A stretch of 64,000 nucleotides of DNA from Blasia pusilla (Eukaryota > Marchantiophyta > Marchantiopsida > Blasiales). Positions within the stretch are counted from its first letter, which is position 1. Every line of letters begins with the position of its first letter. A program made the translations under genes and the position numbers. The DNA is taken from contig CM114273.1 in NCBI GenBank assembly GCA_050084515.1, forward strand, positions 11,966,001-12,030,000, given 5' to 3'. Positions 1 to 9,949 of the stretch are shown one piece after another. The notes under the pieces were generated by a model, which was given only the letters and a program-made list of their open reading frames with translations, made no database searches and was not told the DNA's origin.

Positions 1-330
1 CAATCACCAAATGAATGGTGCCAACTCTATCCAGATCATGCGCCCCCACCAAAGAGATGTCGGCGGGTAGCGTATGCTGGTATCCCCGTACTGCAGATAC
101 CGACAATAACTCAGGATACCTCTGGACCAATCTCGCCACATGACGTAATGATACTCGCTGTGCGGTCTCATCTCTTTCCACATAAAGGTACTGATGCACC
201 CATTTGCCCGCCTGCAATAGTGCAACCAATCCGGTGCTAATCCCTCCAAAGAGATCTAACACCCTAACACCCTCCTCTGGGCAATGCCACACAACAGGTG
301 TGGTATCTAGTGGGGTCATCGTCTCCACTC
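1..330 (-). CDS. DNMT3-like DNA methyltransferase domain, N-terminal part (copy 1, partial)
   Basis: On the minus strand an uninterrupted frame runs off the left edge. It contains the AdoMet-binding motif I (VLDLFGGIS) and, about 25 residues on, motif II (YLYVERDE), whose acidic residue binds AdoMet ribose in C5 methyltransferases. The catalytic PC motif, ENV and the target-recognition end lie beyond the window. Order and spacing equal those in copy 7. It would methylate cytosine in DNA and is part of the element's polyprotein, between protease and reverse transcriptase. This is the least damaged motif I-II segment in the window. The rest cannot be judged. Confidence 0.75.
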
Positions 331-910
331 CAAGAGCCCGATCGCCACGTGACTCTCGCTGCTCTGGGATAAAAACATGACTCCATGCCTGCCTCACGAG
401 GTCGTCGGCACTCCTCTGTAGCTCCCGAGTCGTACCCCACAATGGTGAAGAGGCCTCGCCAACATGGGAAGAGACACCTGCCATGGCCTGTCTCTCCGTG
501 GGACTATCCGCTACTGGGACATCCTCCGCATGTGCATTCCCCTCCAACAGCTCTCATGGCCAGCTAACACTACATGTGAAAGCCGCCAACGTGGTCACAG
601 ACTCGCCTCGTGATCGACCACCTCGTCCCGCAAACTGCACGGGTAACTGACGCATCCGGCCGTCACCTGACCGCCATCCTGGCGGATAAGCAACGGTCTC
701 CTCCCAGAAGTCAAGGATGAATCCTAGGGGATATAACACTGTACTCCCCACTAACACATCGTACGACTCAGATGGTGTCGTAATCGCACGTGTGCGCACC
801 ATAGCACTATCCATCGCGATGCTCGGGCCGACTCGACAACAATCTCTGCCGAAGTCATATCTTGAGTGGGTGATATGCCCCAATCGAGGTCAGATCGGAA
901 GGGACAAGGC

Positions 911-1138
911 TCAATGTCGGCCTTCCAGTAACCCCAACGCTAAACACGCCGCCTTCCCTAACATCAAGGGTTGCGCTCCCGAATCAAGTAGGACGCGCTC
1001 CGGGTGGTATACTGTCCCCGTCGGACTAACCAAGCGAAATACTCTAGCTCGGTTATCCAATAACACTACTCCAGGTGTCACCACTGCTCGCTCTATGGCC
1101 AGTCGAGCTGGCATTCCTACCAACTTCGTTGCCGCCAC
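911..1138 (-). CDS. Retropepsin-like aspartic protease (copy 1)
   Basis: A 75-residue open stretch contains VLLDSGAQPLMLG; the DSGA at about 985-974 is the canonical retropepsin active site (D-S/T-G-A), functional as a dimer. Upstream on the same strand lies gag, downstream (about 883-554) a frame with YDVLVGSTVLYP, which resembles the C-terminal strand region of Ty3 proteases. The enzyme would cleave the Gag-Pol polyprotein inside virus-like particles. Copy 7 has DLGA at the same place, so copy 1 preserves the catalytic triplet better. Frame changes on both sides mean the polyprotein is not intact. Confidence 0.7.
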   Translation of the reverse strand: MAATKLVGMPARLAIERAVVTPGVVLLDNRARVFRLVSPTGTVYHPERVLLDSGAQPLMLGKAACLALGLLEGRH

Positions 1139-1889
1139 ATGCCATGACTATGTGGGGAACGTCCCAAGCACCGGCTCTGAAGGCAAGTCCACCACCTCCT
1201 CAACTACCTCTGAACAAGAAGCAGTCATCTCTCCATGCTCACACAACCTGGCGGCCAACCGGAACACCTTAGCTGGTCCAACTCCCAACGTCGCCAACTC
1301 TATGGCGGAAAATATCGGAGTCTGACTCACTCTGGTGGCCACCTCCAACACTATGGTCGACACTGAATCCACTCGAGCCGGCATAGGAGTTGTCACTCCA
1401 ACTCCTCGTGACGTCGACGAGGTGCTCGAATCAGAGGCACCGCTGGTCGTCAAGGTACCATCGATGGTGTGTGTAGTGCCTCCGACAATGTGAACGACTC
1501 TGGAACCCTGGCCTGCCGCCCATCGGTCCCCTCTGGTGGGTCAATCTCAACTCCACCTCTCGATGGCTCGGTGCCTCTCGCAGCATCTCGAGTCACCATT
1601 GCAGCTGCCTCAACCTGGGCTGCACTACACATAAATCCCATACTGGAGAGATCCTCACCCGGGTCAGGGTAAGAGGTAGAAACTGGAGTCACACTAGCTG
1701 CTCGCAGCTCCGTGCCTTCCCTAAGCTCCATCATCGTCATGGCAGCAATCTTCTGCTCCAAGTGATCGATGCGTGAGAGAAGTGCCTGAGCTCCTGCTCC
1801 ATCTCCTCTGGCTAGTGGTGGTCCTCTACCACCACGTCCAAGAAGAACTCCCCGACCTCCTCCAGGACGACCGCCCCGAGGCCCTCGGC

Positions 1890-3084
1890 CTACCTCTGGA
1901 CGTGCCCCTCGGCGAAGGTCAAAACATCTATCCCTAGTGTGACCATATATGTGGCAATGGTCACCCTAGTGCTGTGGTGGGGCCATCCTCTATGGCTCCT
2001 AAGCAATCGGAGGCGCTGGTGGTCCTCTCCCATGCTATGGGCAGTCTCTTTGTCTATGGGCCCCTCCACACGTCCAAGAAGACCACATCGGTCCCTGCTG
2101 GGCAACATATGTAGGTGCGGGTCGTTGCCTCATAGGCTCACGGTACCCGCCCTGCTCTATAGGCACACTGGCCCGCTCCCGTGGTACTGGTGCTCGTTGT
2201 GGCACCTGTGGGGTCACCGTCGCTCGTGGACCTGTCGACTCTCGAGAAAATCCAGCGGTCACTACCTGCTCCTCACTCATATTGAGCTCAATACGCTCAG
2301 ACAACTCAAAGACCACCTTCAATGTGGACTTCGTTGTGTGAATCAGCACCGCATCTCGGACTCTCCTCCGTAGTTCTCGGTCCAGAATCCCGTACCAATG
2401 CTGGACTGACTGCGCCTCAGTCACTCCAAACGTAGCAATGATCAACCTCCCCATGCGTGTGAATGCCTCTCTTAGACTCTCACCCGATCGTCGCTGAAAA
2501 TCCTGTAGACTCTTCAGCTTGTCGGTGCGTACGCCCTGGTAGCTCTTCCCCAACTGTCAGAAGAACTCCACTGTGGGGCTGAAGTTGGGTGGCCCTCTAA
2601 CAGCAGAGGTCTCTGCCACATCGCCTGTCTCACTACCCTCCTCTCCATCTAGTCTCCAGGCTGATGGTGTGGGTCTCTCTCCTCTCACAATCCTATCATA
2701 TGCCTCGCGACCACTAGTGGACACATACCCTAGAGCCCAATACATCCTCCTGGCATCGATCTCTACTAAATATAGTGATCAAAACTCCATGTAGTCATCC
2801 ATCGAAGGACCCTCCAAGTGCTGGAACAACCCCTTCCATGCCATGAAAGGGTTGAACTGTGTCGGGGTCCGTATCTCTTGGAAGTCGCACCATGTGTCGA
2901 ACTCCTGGATGAAATCATCTAAGTCGATGGTGCCCACTGCACCCGAGAAACGACGCATGCCCCGATGGCCCATGTCGTCCATCTCCTGCCAAGTACTACT
3001 GTCTCTGTCGGTGATCTCATCACCAGACCCAGTGTCCAGTGATGACGATCTAGTTACGGAATGGATGTTGAGGGAGCTCCTCAC
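1890..3084 (-). pseudogene. Gag, capsid plus zinc-knuckle region (copy 1, frameshifted)
   Basis: Three minus-strand open stretches (3084-2779, 2745-2557, 2553-2035) together match the Gag of copy 7: the RFSGAVGTIDLDDFIQEF capsid start, then YQGVRTDKLKSLQDFQRR and GESLREAFTRMGRLI, then FGVTEAQSVQHWY. A degenerate zinc knuckle (WTCGGAHRQRDC, first Cys lost) follows near 2040. Ty3 Gag forms the particle shell and binds the genomic RNA. Two frame changes and the missing Cys show it is no longer functional. Confidence 0.7.
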
Positions 3085-3109
3085 TGGTAACCCTTCGGTA
3101 TCTCACTCC

Positions 3110-4400
3110 ACTCTGTGTCACACCACTACCACTGCTCGCACTACCCCGTTCTTCCGAACCCTGGAAGAACGCCGTGATGACAAACCCTGTCTCACCCGCT
3201 CAAGCACTCAGACTCACCGAGAGTCTCCCACATGCCTCACTAGCTTACCTATGCTAACATCAATCCCGTGATGACATACCCGGCCTCACGCACGCTCAAC
3301 ACTCGGGCTCACCATGAGCCTCCCAACTGACTCACCTAACCTAGCGACACTCTCTCGGGTCATACACGCGACCCCTACTCGGAAACCGCCGTATATCCAC
3401 CAACATGCTACACATGAAAAGAATCTACACTCGTCACCATCACTGCACCCATCTAGCACGAGCTACTACCCGATACCCAGCACTCTCAATCACACACGAC
3501 AAGTGCGTGAAAAGGGACTCAAATGGGTAACCTGATCACGCCCTCCAACCTGCTGCACCGTCAACATGCACTCCTCCACATGAGATGAAAATCTCCGCAA
3601 CACAACACTCCCCTTGACCAACACGTTGATCCTCCCGTCAACAGATGCGGACCACCCGTCGGCATCATGCACACTGCCCCACCATCATCAACTCTCGCAA
3701 TGCCCTGTCGCGCCCCAAAACATCATGTCGCGCAAACCTCTCTGTCGATCCCCACGCGCGGCATGTAACGTGACTCACCCTGGTCGGCTCCCAAGCATGT
3801 CCGGCAAATCTCAACTCAAGTTCGTCGGACTAACCTCGTTCGTCTTACCAACCACGTTCGCTATAACCGCCCGACCGACTATGGTCCGTTCTACCACGTT
3901 GGAGGGGGGAACTTGGGGAAAACTTGGGCCCGCGCGCCCGTCCACGCCTATCAGCGCCCGTCTCCGCGCGTCCGTCGCCCCTCACCCCTCACCCCCGCGC
4001 GCCCTAACCCTAGACGGCCGCTTTACTTGACAGCCCCTTGGCGGCTGCAAGCTCTAACTCTTCTCCCTGGGTACTCCCAACATTACACGAGCTATAAGAC
4101 GACGTTACTCGTGCCGACACAACCTGCGCTACACCTTGCTGCTGTTCCCCATCAATCCGCACTTGCAAAATCTGAGAAAAACGGACAGCGCTTCCGCCCA
4201 CAGCCTTCCGAACAGAAAAATGACACACAAAACGTCACACACACGTCTCCAGGGGCTCCCGACCAAGGCAACTTCCTTGCCTACAACGAATTCCCACCAG
4301 CCCCCTGACATCTTTCTCATGTAAAAATAAAGAGTAGTAAAAACGACACTCCTCAATCTACATCGGCATATCGAGCCTTGTCCACCTTGTGCTATCAAGG
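3110..4400 (-). other. 5' leader / end region of copy 1, GC-rich
   Basis: No structural domain is seen. The part at 3900-4020 is rich in CG dinucleotides. At 4185-4197 lies the motif ACAGCGCTTCCGC, which recurs in the leaders of copies 4, 6 and 7 at the matching place. On the minus strand around this motif the peptide RLWAEALSVF lines up with EEWRAEALPNF of the leader frame in copy 7. The terminal repeat of this subfamily should lie beyond about 4230, but its ends are not evident. Short hairpins fill 4470-4617. Confidence 0.5.
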
Positions 4401-4599
4401 AATCCAGACGCTAGCATCCTAGTCCTAGCTCACACAAATACAAGGGAGGTGCTCCAACGGCCCAACATGAGAAAGATGGCTTAGGAAAGCCATCTTCCTC
4501 TCTTATATAGGGTTGGGAAGAGCCAAAATGCTCTTCCCCTAAAAATAGCCCTCCCCTTGGTAACCTGCGCGCACAGATTACCAGGCCTCCGTATATGAG

Positions 4600-4812
4600 T
4601 CGTTCTTTATGACTCATCTTTACTAGGCGAGTGAAACAAGTCTGACTCGTCGTGACTAGTGGGTATTGAAAACTTCTTTAGTCATAAGGAGATGACTCAA
4701 TGAGTTGTACGACCCTAAATTTTATGACTAAACCATTTAAGTACTAATTTGAGTCATTCTTTTGGTGAGTCATTTAAAGTCTAGTCATAAAAACCACCCA
4801 TTTCTTCTAGTG
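4600..4812. mobile_element. CACTA transposon end, remnant
   Basis: This short AT-rich stretch is dense in GACTCA/AGTCAT words on both strands and ends at 4812 with TTTCTTCTAGTG, the complement of a CACTAGAAGAAA terminus. The complete CACTA element at 38928-44259 ends in nearly the same way (AAAAACC..., then CTTCTAGTG) and has the same subterminal words, so this is an end fragment of the same or a sister family. No matching CACTA start is visible to its left, so it is a truncated element or solo end. Confidence 0.6.
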
Positions 4813-5004
4813 AGGGGCGGGTGACCTGGTCAACAAGTCACCCGGCTGTAAAAGACCTCAACATGAAAGTTGTCAGGAACGACGTTCCTGACACAATGGA
4901 CCTATCCTCAACCTCATCTGACACCGTGGGACAATGTTACACTCAAGATCGTCCGCTGGCTCCTACGCCTTATCCACGATAGATCTCGGCCTATCGGCTA
5001 CTCA
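4813..5004. other. Short unassigned spacer with a palindrome
   Basis: About 190 bases lie between the CACTA remnant and the first recognisable reverse-transcriptase sequence of copy 2. They include an 11-bp inverted repeat with a one-base centre (4871-4893, TGTCAGGAACG / CGTTCCTGACA) and no coding similarity I recognise. Confidence 0.4.
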
Positions 5005-5010
5005 AAATGT

Positions 5011-6237
5011 GACATCTTTGATGCAATTGGGCATGCAAAGGTCTTCAGTTCATTGGATTTGCAAGCTGGATAAAATTAGCTGCCTATCAGATTGGAGGAC
5101 CGGCACAAGACGGTATTTTGGGGCATCGGTCCTCACGAGAAGGATTGTTTGTACCAATGGCGGTTCTTACCATTCGGGTCAAAGAACGTCCCGACTCAGT
5201 TTAAGAGGGTCTTGGATAGGATCTTGGCACGTCTGGATTTTTCTAGATGCTATATTGATGGCATCATAGTCTTTAGCACCACGGTTGAGAAGCATTAGTA
5301 TCTAGAGGAGGTGTTTCAACGATTGCAGTTACATGGGCTGAAGCTACATCCAGGCAAGTGCAAGTTCTTCTACGACGAGATTGAGTACTTGGGTCATACA
5401 ATATACCAAGGAGGCCTTGGTGTGCAGCAGACAAAGATAGAGGCTATTTCACGCATTCCACGCTATAGAGATGTGAGTCGGGTTCGTGCATTCATAGGAT
5501 TTGCGACATTCTATCGACGGTACGTCAAGGGTTTCAGCTCGATTGCAAACCCGCTGACCTTTCTGACCCAGGTGGATCAGGAGTAGCATTGGGGGGATGA
5601 GCTAGAGAGAGCATTTCATATGCTCAAGGACATATTGACGTGCGTGCCCATAGTCAGAAGACCGATCACGGGGCGTCCTTTCCAGTTGCATACTGATTGG
5701 AGCATGTTGGGGCTTGGAGTTGTGCGCACCCAGCATGATGATGATGGTAGAGAGTTTGTGGTGGCTTACGCTTTTTGCTCAAACAACGCTACAAAGGCAA
5801 AGTATAGTTCATATGAGGGTGAGTGCTTGGCTGCAGTGTGGATTTTTGTACATTTAAGATGTTATCTATTCGGAAATCCCTCTACCATCATTACTGATCA
5901 TCAACCACTTAAGTGGTTGATGGAGTGTGACAAGCTTACACGGAAGCTTGTGAGGTGCGATCTTTTGTTGCAGGAGTATGACTTCCAAGTGGTGCATAGA
6001 CCTGGGATGCTCAACGAGGATGTAGATGGTTTGAGCCGTAACCCATGCCCGAGTCAACGAGATGCAACTAGAGCTCATTGGCATGGTGAGAGTGATGAGG
6101 ATTTGGTGCCAAGATGGGATGCGTCAGCCTATTTGAGCTTGTTGGCTATGGAGAGCCAAATTGCTGAGACTTCGATGGTGAGGTCTTATGGAGAGTTCTT
6201 AGATCCACAGGCTGGTGAGGAGATGAGTGATGGCTGA
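5011..6237 (+). pseudogene. Reverse transcriptase - RNase H (copy 2)
   Basis: Reading through stops and a frameshift gives the Ty3 order: IFDAIGHAKVFSSLDLQAG (first catalytic Asp region), LPFGSKNVPTQFKRV, then RCYIDGIIVFS at about 5250, where the second Asp of YIDD has become Gly. LGHTIYQGG, AFIGFATFYRRY and the connection follow, then RNase H (HTDWSMLGLG, YSSYEGECLAAVW, TIITDHQPLKWL) and the tether HRPGMLNEDVDGLSR. Stops fall in the palm (5068-5100), at 5296 and at 5584. The RNase H half (5620-6237) is open for 205 residues. The enzyme would copy element RNA into DNA. Confidence 0.85.
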
Positions 6238-6399
6238 GACATTCTCGACGATGGAGTGGCCTTTGAGTACCTACGTACTGGCAGCGTCACTAGCACAGTG
6301 GGTGCTAGAGAGCGGGATCCGATCCTACAACAAGCGAGACGGTTCTGGTGGGAGGGGACACATGTATTTTGAGTGTGGGAGGATGGTAGAGTACGTGTA

Positions 6400-7330
6400 G
6401 TGCCTCATCCTGCGTAAAGAGCACGTTTGGTGATTCATACCCACAAGGAGTTGGGTCATTTTGGAGTGAAACGGAGGTACAAATTGCTCCAGATTCAATA
6501 TTGGTGGCGAGGCATGCAGATTGACGTTCAGCAGTTTGTTTCCAGATGCATGGTGTGTGATCGAGTCTAAGCATTTTTCAATGCTCTGACTCTACAGTCA
6601 CATCCAATTCCGATAATGGATTTAGGTTGTAGATGGAGTTGGGATATTGTAGGACCTTTGCCTTTGACGGAGCGCCATAGTGGTTATGTGTTGGTGATGG
6701 TCGAGCATTTCTCGAAGTGGATAGAGTTGGTTGCATTACTTGACAAATCGAGTGAGGGAGTAGCGTATGCCTTCCTAGATCGAGTACTGAGTCATTATGG
6801 TGCATCTGCTGTGGTGTTGACAGACCAGGGTACAGAGTTTCGCAAGGAGTTTCACGCCTTGTGTGATTAGGCACCTCACCACTTTGTGAGATCATCTTGA
6901 GGCGGATGGACTAGCGGAGAGGGTTGTGCAGACGGTGAAGAGAGAATTACGCAAGTATGGCTTGCAAAGAGGTCACCTAGGAGATTGGGACCTTCAGTTG
7001 TCGTGGTTGGCGATGGGATACAGATTCAGCAAGTAGGCATTCTTAGTGTCTTTCTCATCGTACTTGTTGCTTTATGGCCGTGAGCATGATTTACCTACAG
7101 CCATTCGTTGAGATGTTGGTGAGATGTTGAATCTTGATGATCTTGATGTATGGATAAGAGCATATTCTCGGAGGGCTGAGGTGTTCTAGAGAGTGATGCC
7201 CATGGCGTTTGAGAACTTGGCGATTACGCAACATCGGGATACATTGAGGTATGCGACTATTCAGGGGGGTGATTATTGATCCACTATCCGGAGGTTTCAT
7301 CAAGGAGACTAGGTCTACTTGTAGTAGACG
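6400..7330 (+). pseudogene. Integrase, H2C2 zinc-binding and DDE core (copy 2)
   Basis: After the RNase H tether, HTHKELGHFGVKRRYKLL followed by CMVCDRV forms the H2C2 zinc-binding domain (about 6430-6570). The catalytic core follows: WSWDIVGPLP (first Asp, near 6645) and VVLTDQGTEFRKEF (second Asp, near 6820). The Glu region lies after a frameshift near 6870. Stops occur at 6570 and 6868. The C-terminal part (7000-7330) is readable only with several frame changes. It would insert the cDNA into host chromatin. The family's integrase tail ends in a PHD finger rather than a chromodomain. Confidence 0.8.
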
Positions 7331-7336
7331 ACATCC

Positions 7337-7668
7337 ATGACGTTGGATGTGACTACTGGGCGCACCATCTTGAGAGTGCGTGAGGTTTTGCCATCACGTG
7401 TTCTCTTATTGGAGGGACGTGATAGTATGGTTTGGAAGGACCATGTGCATAACTGTGCGTCGTGTCACCTTTCGAACATTGATGGTTCAGTTGATCCAAG
7501 CTTAGCAGTAGTTCCTACAGGCTTGCGATGTATGTTATGTGGTTCTGCCCGTGGTGCAACCACTATGCTAGTATGTGATGGATGTTCGAGAGGATGGCAT
7601 ATTGCATGTCTGACGCCACCTCTCACTAGGGTTCCTTAGGGACGATGGATGTGTCACAGATGTACATA
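7337..7668 (+). CDS. Integrase C-terminal tail with PHD finger (copy 2)
   Basis: An open frame of 100 codons contains the tail segment GRTILRVREVLPSRVLLLEG and WKDHVHNCASCHLSNIDG, then a C4HC3 PHD finger at about 7529-7663: C-x2-C-x11-C-x2-C-x4-H-x2-C-x14-C-x2-C, with the expected aromatic before the His (GWH). PHD fingers of this class read histone H3 tails. Here it would sit at the integrase end, where chromoviruses carry a chromodomain. A TAG at 7637-7639 falls between the sixth zinc ligand and the last Cys pair, and copy 7 has the same TAG. Histone-binding specificity cannot be inferred. Confidence 0.85.
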
Positions 7669-7849
7669 GAGTAGGTAGTTCTACATTTTGACTTGTGTCT
7701 GTGACATGGATGACAAGAAGGCGACTAACGATGGGACCACATGAGCACCCGACCTTCTTGCTCTTAGCGTTCAAGAGATGTATGTCATGGTAGGAAAGGA
7801 TAGATGGCTATCTGGAGTTAGAGGGACCTAACCACCAACTAGGGGCGCG

Positions 7850-7977
7850 ATTGGAGATATTTTGGTACTTCTTGTCTCGTTGTTTGGATGCCATGAGTGA
7901 GCATGGGATTGTGCGTGTTTGTGTGTGTATTTGGTGAGAGCGATGTATGTTGTGTAGCGATGTGTATGCACACGATA
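7850..7977 (+). repeat. 128-bp terminal repeat, inner copy (B1) of copy 2
   Basis: This 128-bp block is repeated without length change at 8496-8623, on the other side of the core. It starts ATTGGAGATATTTTGG and ends GCACACGATA. AGGGG at 7841-7845, a possible short polypurine tract, precedes it. Two bases separate it from the core. The same arrangement exists at the 3' end of copy 7. Confidence 0.85.
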
Positions 7978-7979
7978 GC

Positions 7980-8495
7980 TGTCACGTCTTTTAGGATAGA
8001 TTGGTGAGATCTGGTAGAGCGCCTTTGTGAGTAGTGGAGGACACGCTGAGTAGGTTGAGGATGACCTACTGAGGCCTTGACAAACCTAAGAGAGCACGTT
8101 TCCCCTTCGTTTCAGCTCATTTGGAGCCATATTGAGAAACTTACTATTTTAGATAAGTACCATTTTGAGTATATGATTGACTTTCTATGTTTTTTAAGTG
8201 ACCCTTGACCTCCTACATCAGGTCAAGATCCAATGAGGTTTCTTGGGAGCATGGGTTATCATGGATAGAGCTTGGGAGAGGGGAGGGGTATACCTCAAGG
8301 AGAGAGAGCTTGAGAGCTCATTCTCTCTTTGTTGAACCTCTTGGTATGAGGCGGCGGAGCTATGGTCTTGCTTGGTTTGTGTGTGTAACCCAAGCCTCTC
8401 ATTAGAAGAGTGGGTTTGGTTTGACATTGAGAGAGACATGTGAGAGTGCACACATTTGAGAATTATGGTGTTGAGAGAGATTGGATCTTGATTTA
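7980..8495 (+). repeat. Terminal repeat core (A2) of copy 2
   Basis: This 516-bp block starts TGTCACGTCTTTTAGG and matches the cores of copy 7 at 60653-60141 and 51846-51337 (minus strand), copy 4 near 26430-26811 and 33257-33415, and copy 6 at 61030-61540. It has no coding content. It would hold the promoter and polyadenylation signals, but I see no clear TATA box. It is flanked on both sides by the 128-bp repeat. Confidence 0.85.
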
Positions 8496-8623
8496 ATTGT
8501 AGATATTTTGGTACTTCTTATCTCGTTGTTTGGATGCCAAGAGTGAGTATGGGATCGTGCGTGTTTGTGTGTGTGTTTGGTGACAGCGATGTATGTTGTG
8601 TAGCGATGTGTATGCACACGACA
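8496..8623 (+). repeat. 128-bp terminal repeat, outer copy (B2) of copy 2
   Basis: This second copy of the 7850-7977 block follows the core and ends ...GCACACGACA at 8623, after which copy 3 DNMT-linker sequence begins (TAGTGCAATGG). TG at the core start and CA here satisfy the usual LTR end rule if core plus repeat are taken as one 644-bp LTR. Confidence 0.8.
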
Positions 8624-9099
8624 TAGTGCAATGGTGCGGACGCGAGCAATGGTGACACCGGACGAGTCCTATGATGGTTTGGTAGGGCCACCATATTGTA
8701 TCCTCTAGGATTCACACTTGACTTTTGGGAGGGGACAACCTCCTATTGACCAGATTGGTAGTCTGGTGAGGGACGAGCTAGTTAGCTTCCCGTGCACTAT
8801 GGAGGGAGACTTGATGATTCATTCTGAGGCTTGATCAGAGCAGTTGCATCTCATTGTGGCACATTATATGGGCATGGAGATTTACTGGAGGCGAACGCCC
8901 ATACAGAGGATATTCCTGTAGAGGAGTGGCCGGCATGCGATGACAAGCGTGGCTACACCTATTGGCGACACTTCTTCAACTTTATGGGCAACAAGCATTG
9001 ATGTGTAGAGGAGTGCAAAAAAGCTCGTGAGGCAAGTGTGGAGTCGAGCCTATGCTCTAGAGTTTGACGGGACAGAGTTACCACGTGCACTAAGAGTGC

Positions 9100-9940
9100 A
9101 TAAGTTGACACTCATGGACACCACACTGATTGTGTGGTAGTATCCCGAGGAGGGTGTTTTTACACTACATCTCTTTGGAGGGATTAGGGCTACTTTGGCT
9201 GGAGTGTTGTAGGTCAGAGTATGAGTACAACAATACTTGTATGTTGAGAGGGATTAGACTACATGAGAGTCTCAATACACCATGCATTAAGACTAGTCTA
9301 GATGTATCCTCAAGTATTGCTAGTGTCTATAGTCAGGGGATACCAGCATGTGTTGCCGGTCAATATTTCATTATTGCAGGTGGCGGATTTGGATAGGGTT
9401 GATCCAATACATTTGGTGGTGGTAGGGTGACCATGTGAGGGTCATTCTATGGCAGGTTGGGGACTTGAACGCTAAGAGCAAGAAGGCCGGGTGCTCATGT
9501 GGTCCCATCGTTAGTCGCCTTCTTGTCATCCATGTCACAGACACAAGTCAAAATGTAGAACTACTCTATGTACATGTGTGACACATCCATCGTCCCTAAG
9601 GAACCCTAGTGAGAGGTGGCGTCAGACATGATTTGGGAGATGTTGCGAGTTCTTTGATACTTGCAAAATACATTGAGATGTTCTCCAACCTACATTTTGG
9701 AGAACGTCCCATTTTTAGATGACAATTGAGCCCAAGTTATGGCGAGTTTACATTAGGTGCGGTTGTGGATAGGACCGGTAGTGATGTTGGACGCGGTGAG
9801 TGTTGGATTGCATGCACACTGTCCACAATTGTGATAGATGAACCTTTGCCATCCGAGTTGCTGAGACGAGCTTATGATGGAGTTTAGAGACCATCACTAC
9901 TTATAGTGGATACAATCTTGGATCCATGGGGGCGATTTGG
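9100..9940 (+). pseudogene. DNMT3-like methyltransferase remnant (copy 3)
   Basis: The sequence aligns with copy 7 from the segment before motif I (DTTLIVW, LFGGI at 9120-9190) to LLVDSILDP near 9925. Motif IV at 9420-9462 is destroyed by stops and by a ~167-base insertion. A motif VI-like stretch (ILENVPFLD) follows near 9700. The end of the domain, matching the DNMT3 C-terminal FGFP..Y region, is deleted where the sequence jumps into RT. It is not functional. Confidence 0.65.
9463..9632 (-). repeat. Inverted filler copied from the copy 2 3' region
   Basis: These ~167 bases are the reverse complement of 7608-7775 (end of the PHD finger plus 3' UTR), with a four-base deletion and a few substitutions, spliced into DNMT motif IV of copy 3. 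The boundaries are abrupt: DNMT sequence stops before 9463 and resumes with TTGGGAGATGTTGCG after 9632. This looks like templated filler at a break, or gene-conversion-like patching. Confidence 0.8.
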
Positions 9941-9949
9941 GGGATAGAT

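Larger units (their letters stand above)
1..4400 (-). mobile_element. Ty3-type DNMT/PHD retrotransposon, copy 1 (subfamily II, 5' half, cut by window edge)
   Basis: Read on the minus strand, this stretch runs leader (about 4400-3110), gag (about 3084-1890), gag-protease linker, retropepsin (1138-911), and the start of a DNA methyltransferase (about 320-1), which leaves the window. Order and motifs match copy 7, but the sequence is clearly diverged, and copy 3 shares its variants, so the two form a second subfamily. Open stretches are longer than in most other copies and the protease keeps its DSGA motif, suggesting a younger copy. The exact 5' end is not resolved. Confidence 0.8.
5005..8623 (+). 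mobile_element. Ty3-type DNMT/PHD retrotransposon, copy 2 (3' half)
   Basis: This copy starts inside the reverse transcriptase and runs through RNase H, integrase, PHD finger, 3' untranslated region and the 3' terminal repeats (128-bp repeat, core, 128-bp repeat), ending at ...GCACACGACA at 8623. The gag-protease-DNMT half is missing. Directly after it starts DNMT-linker sequence of copy 3 in the same orientation, so copy 2 looks inserted into copy 3. Stops and frameshifts occur from 5068 onward. Confidence 0.85.

Noticed and set aside
5905-5927. Palindrome ATCAACCACTTAAGTGGTTGAT as another snap-back
   Set aside because: The sequence simply encodes HQPLKWL of RNase H and occurs in other copies, so it is ancestral and not at a junction.
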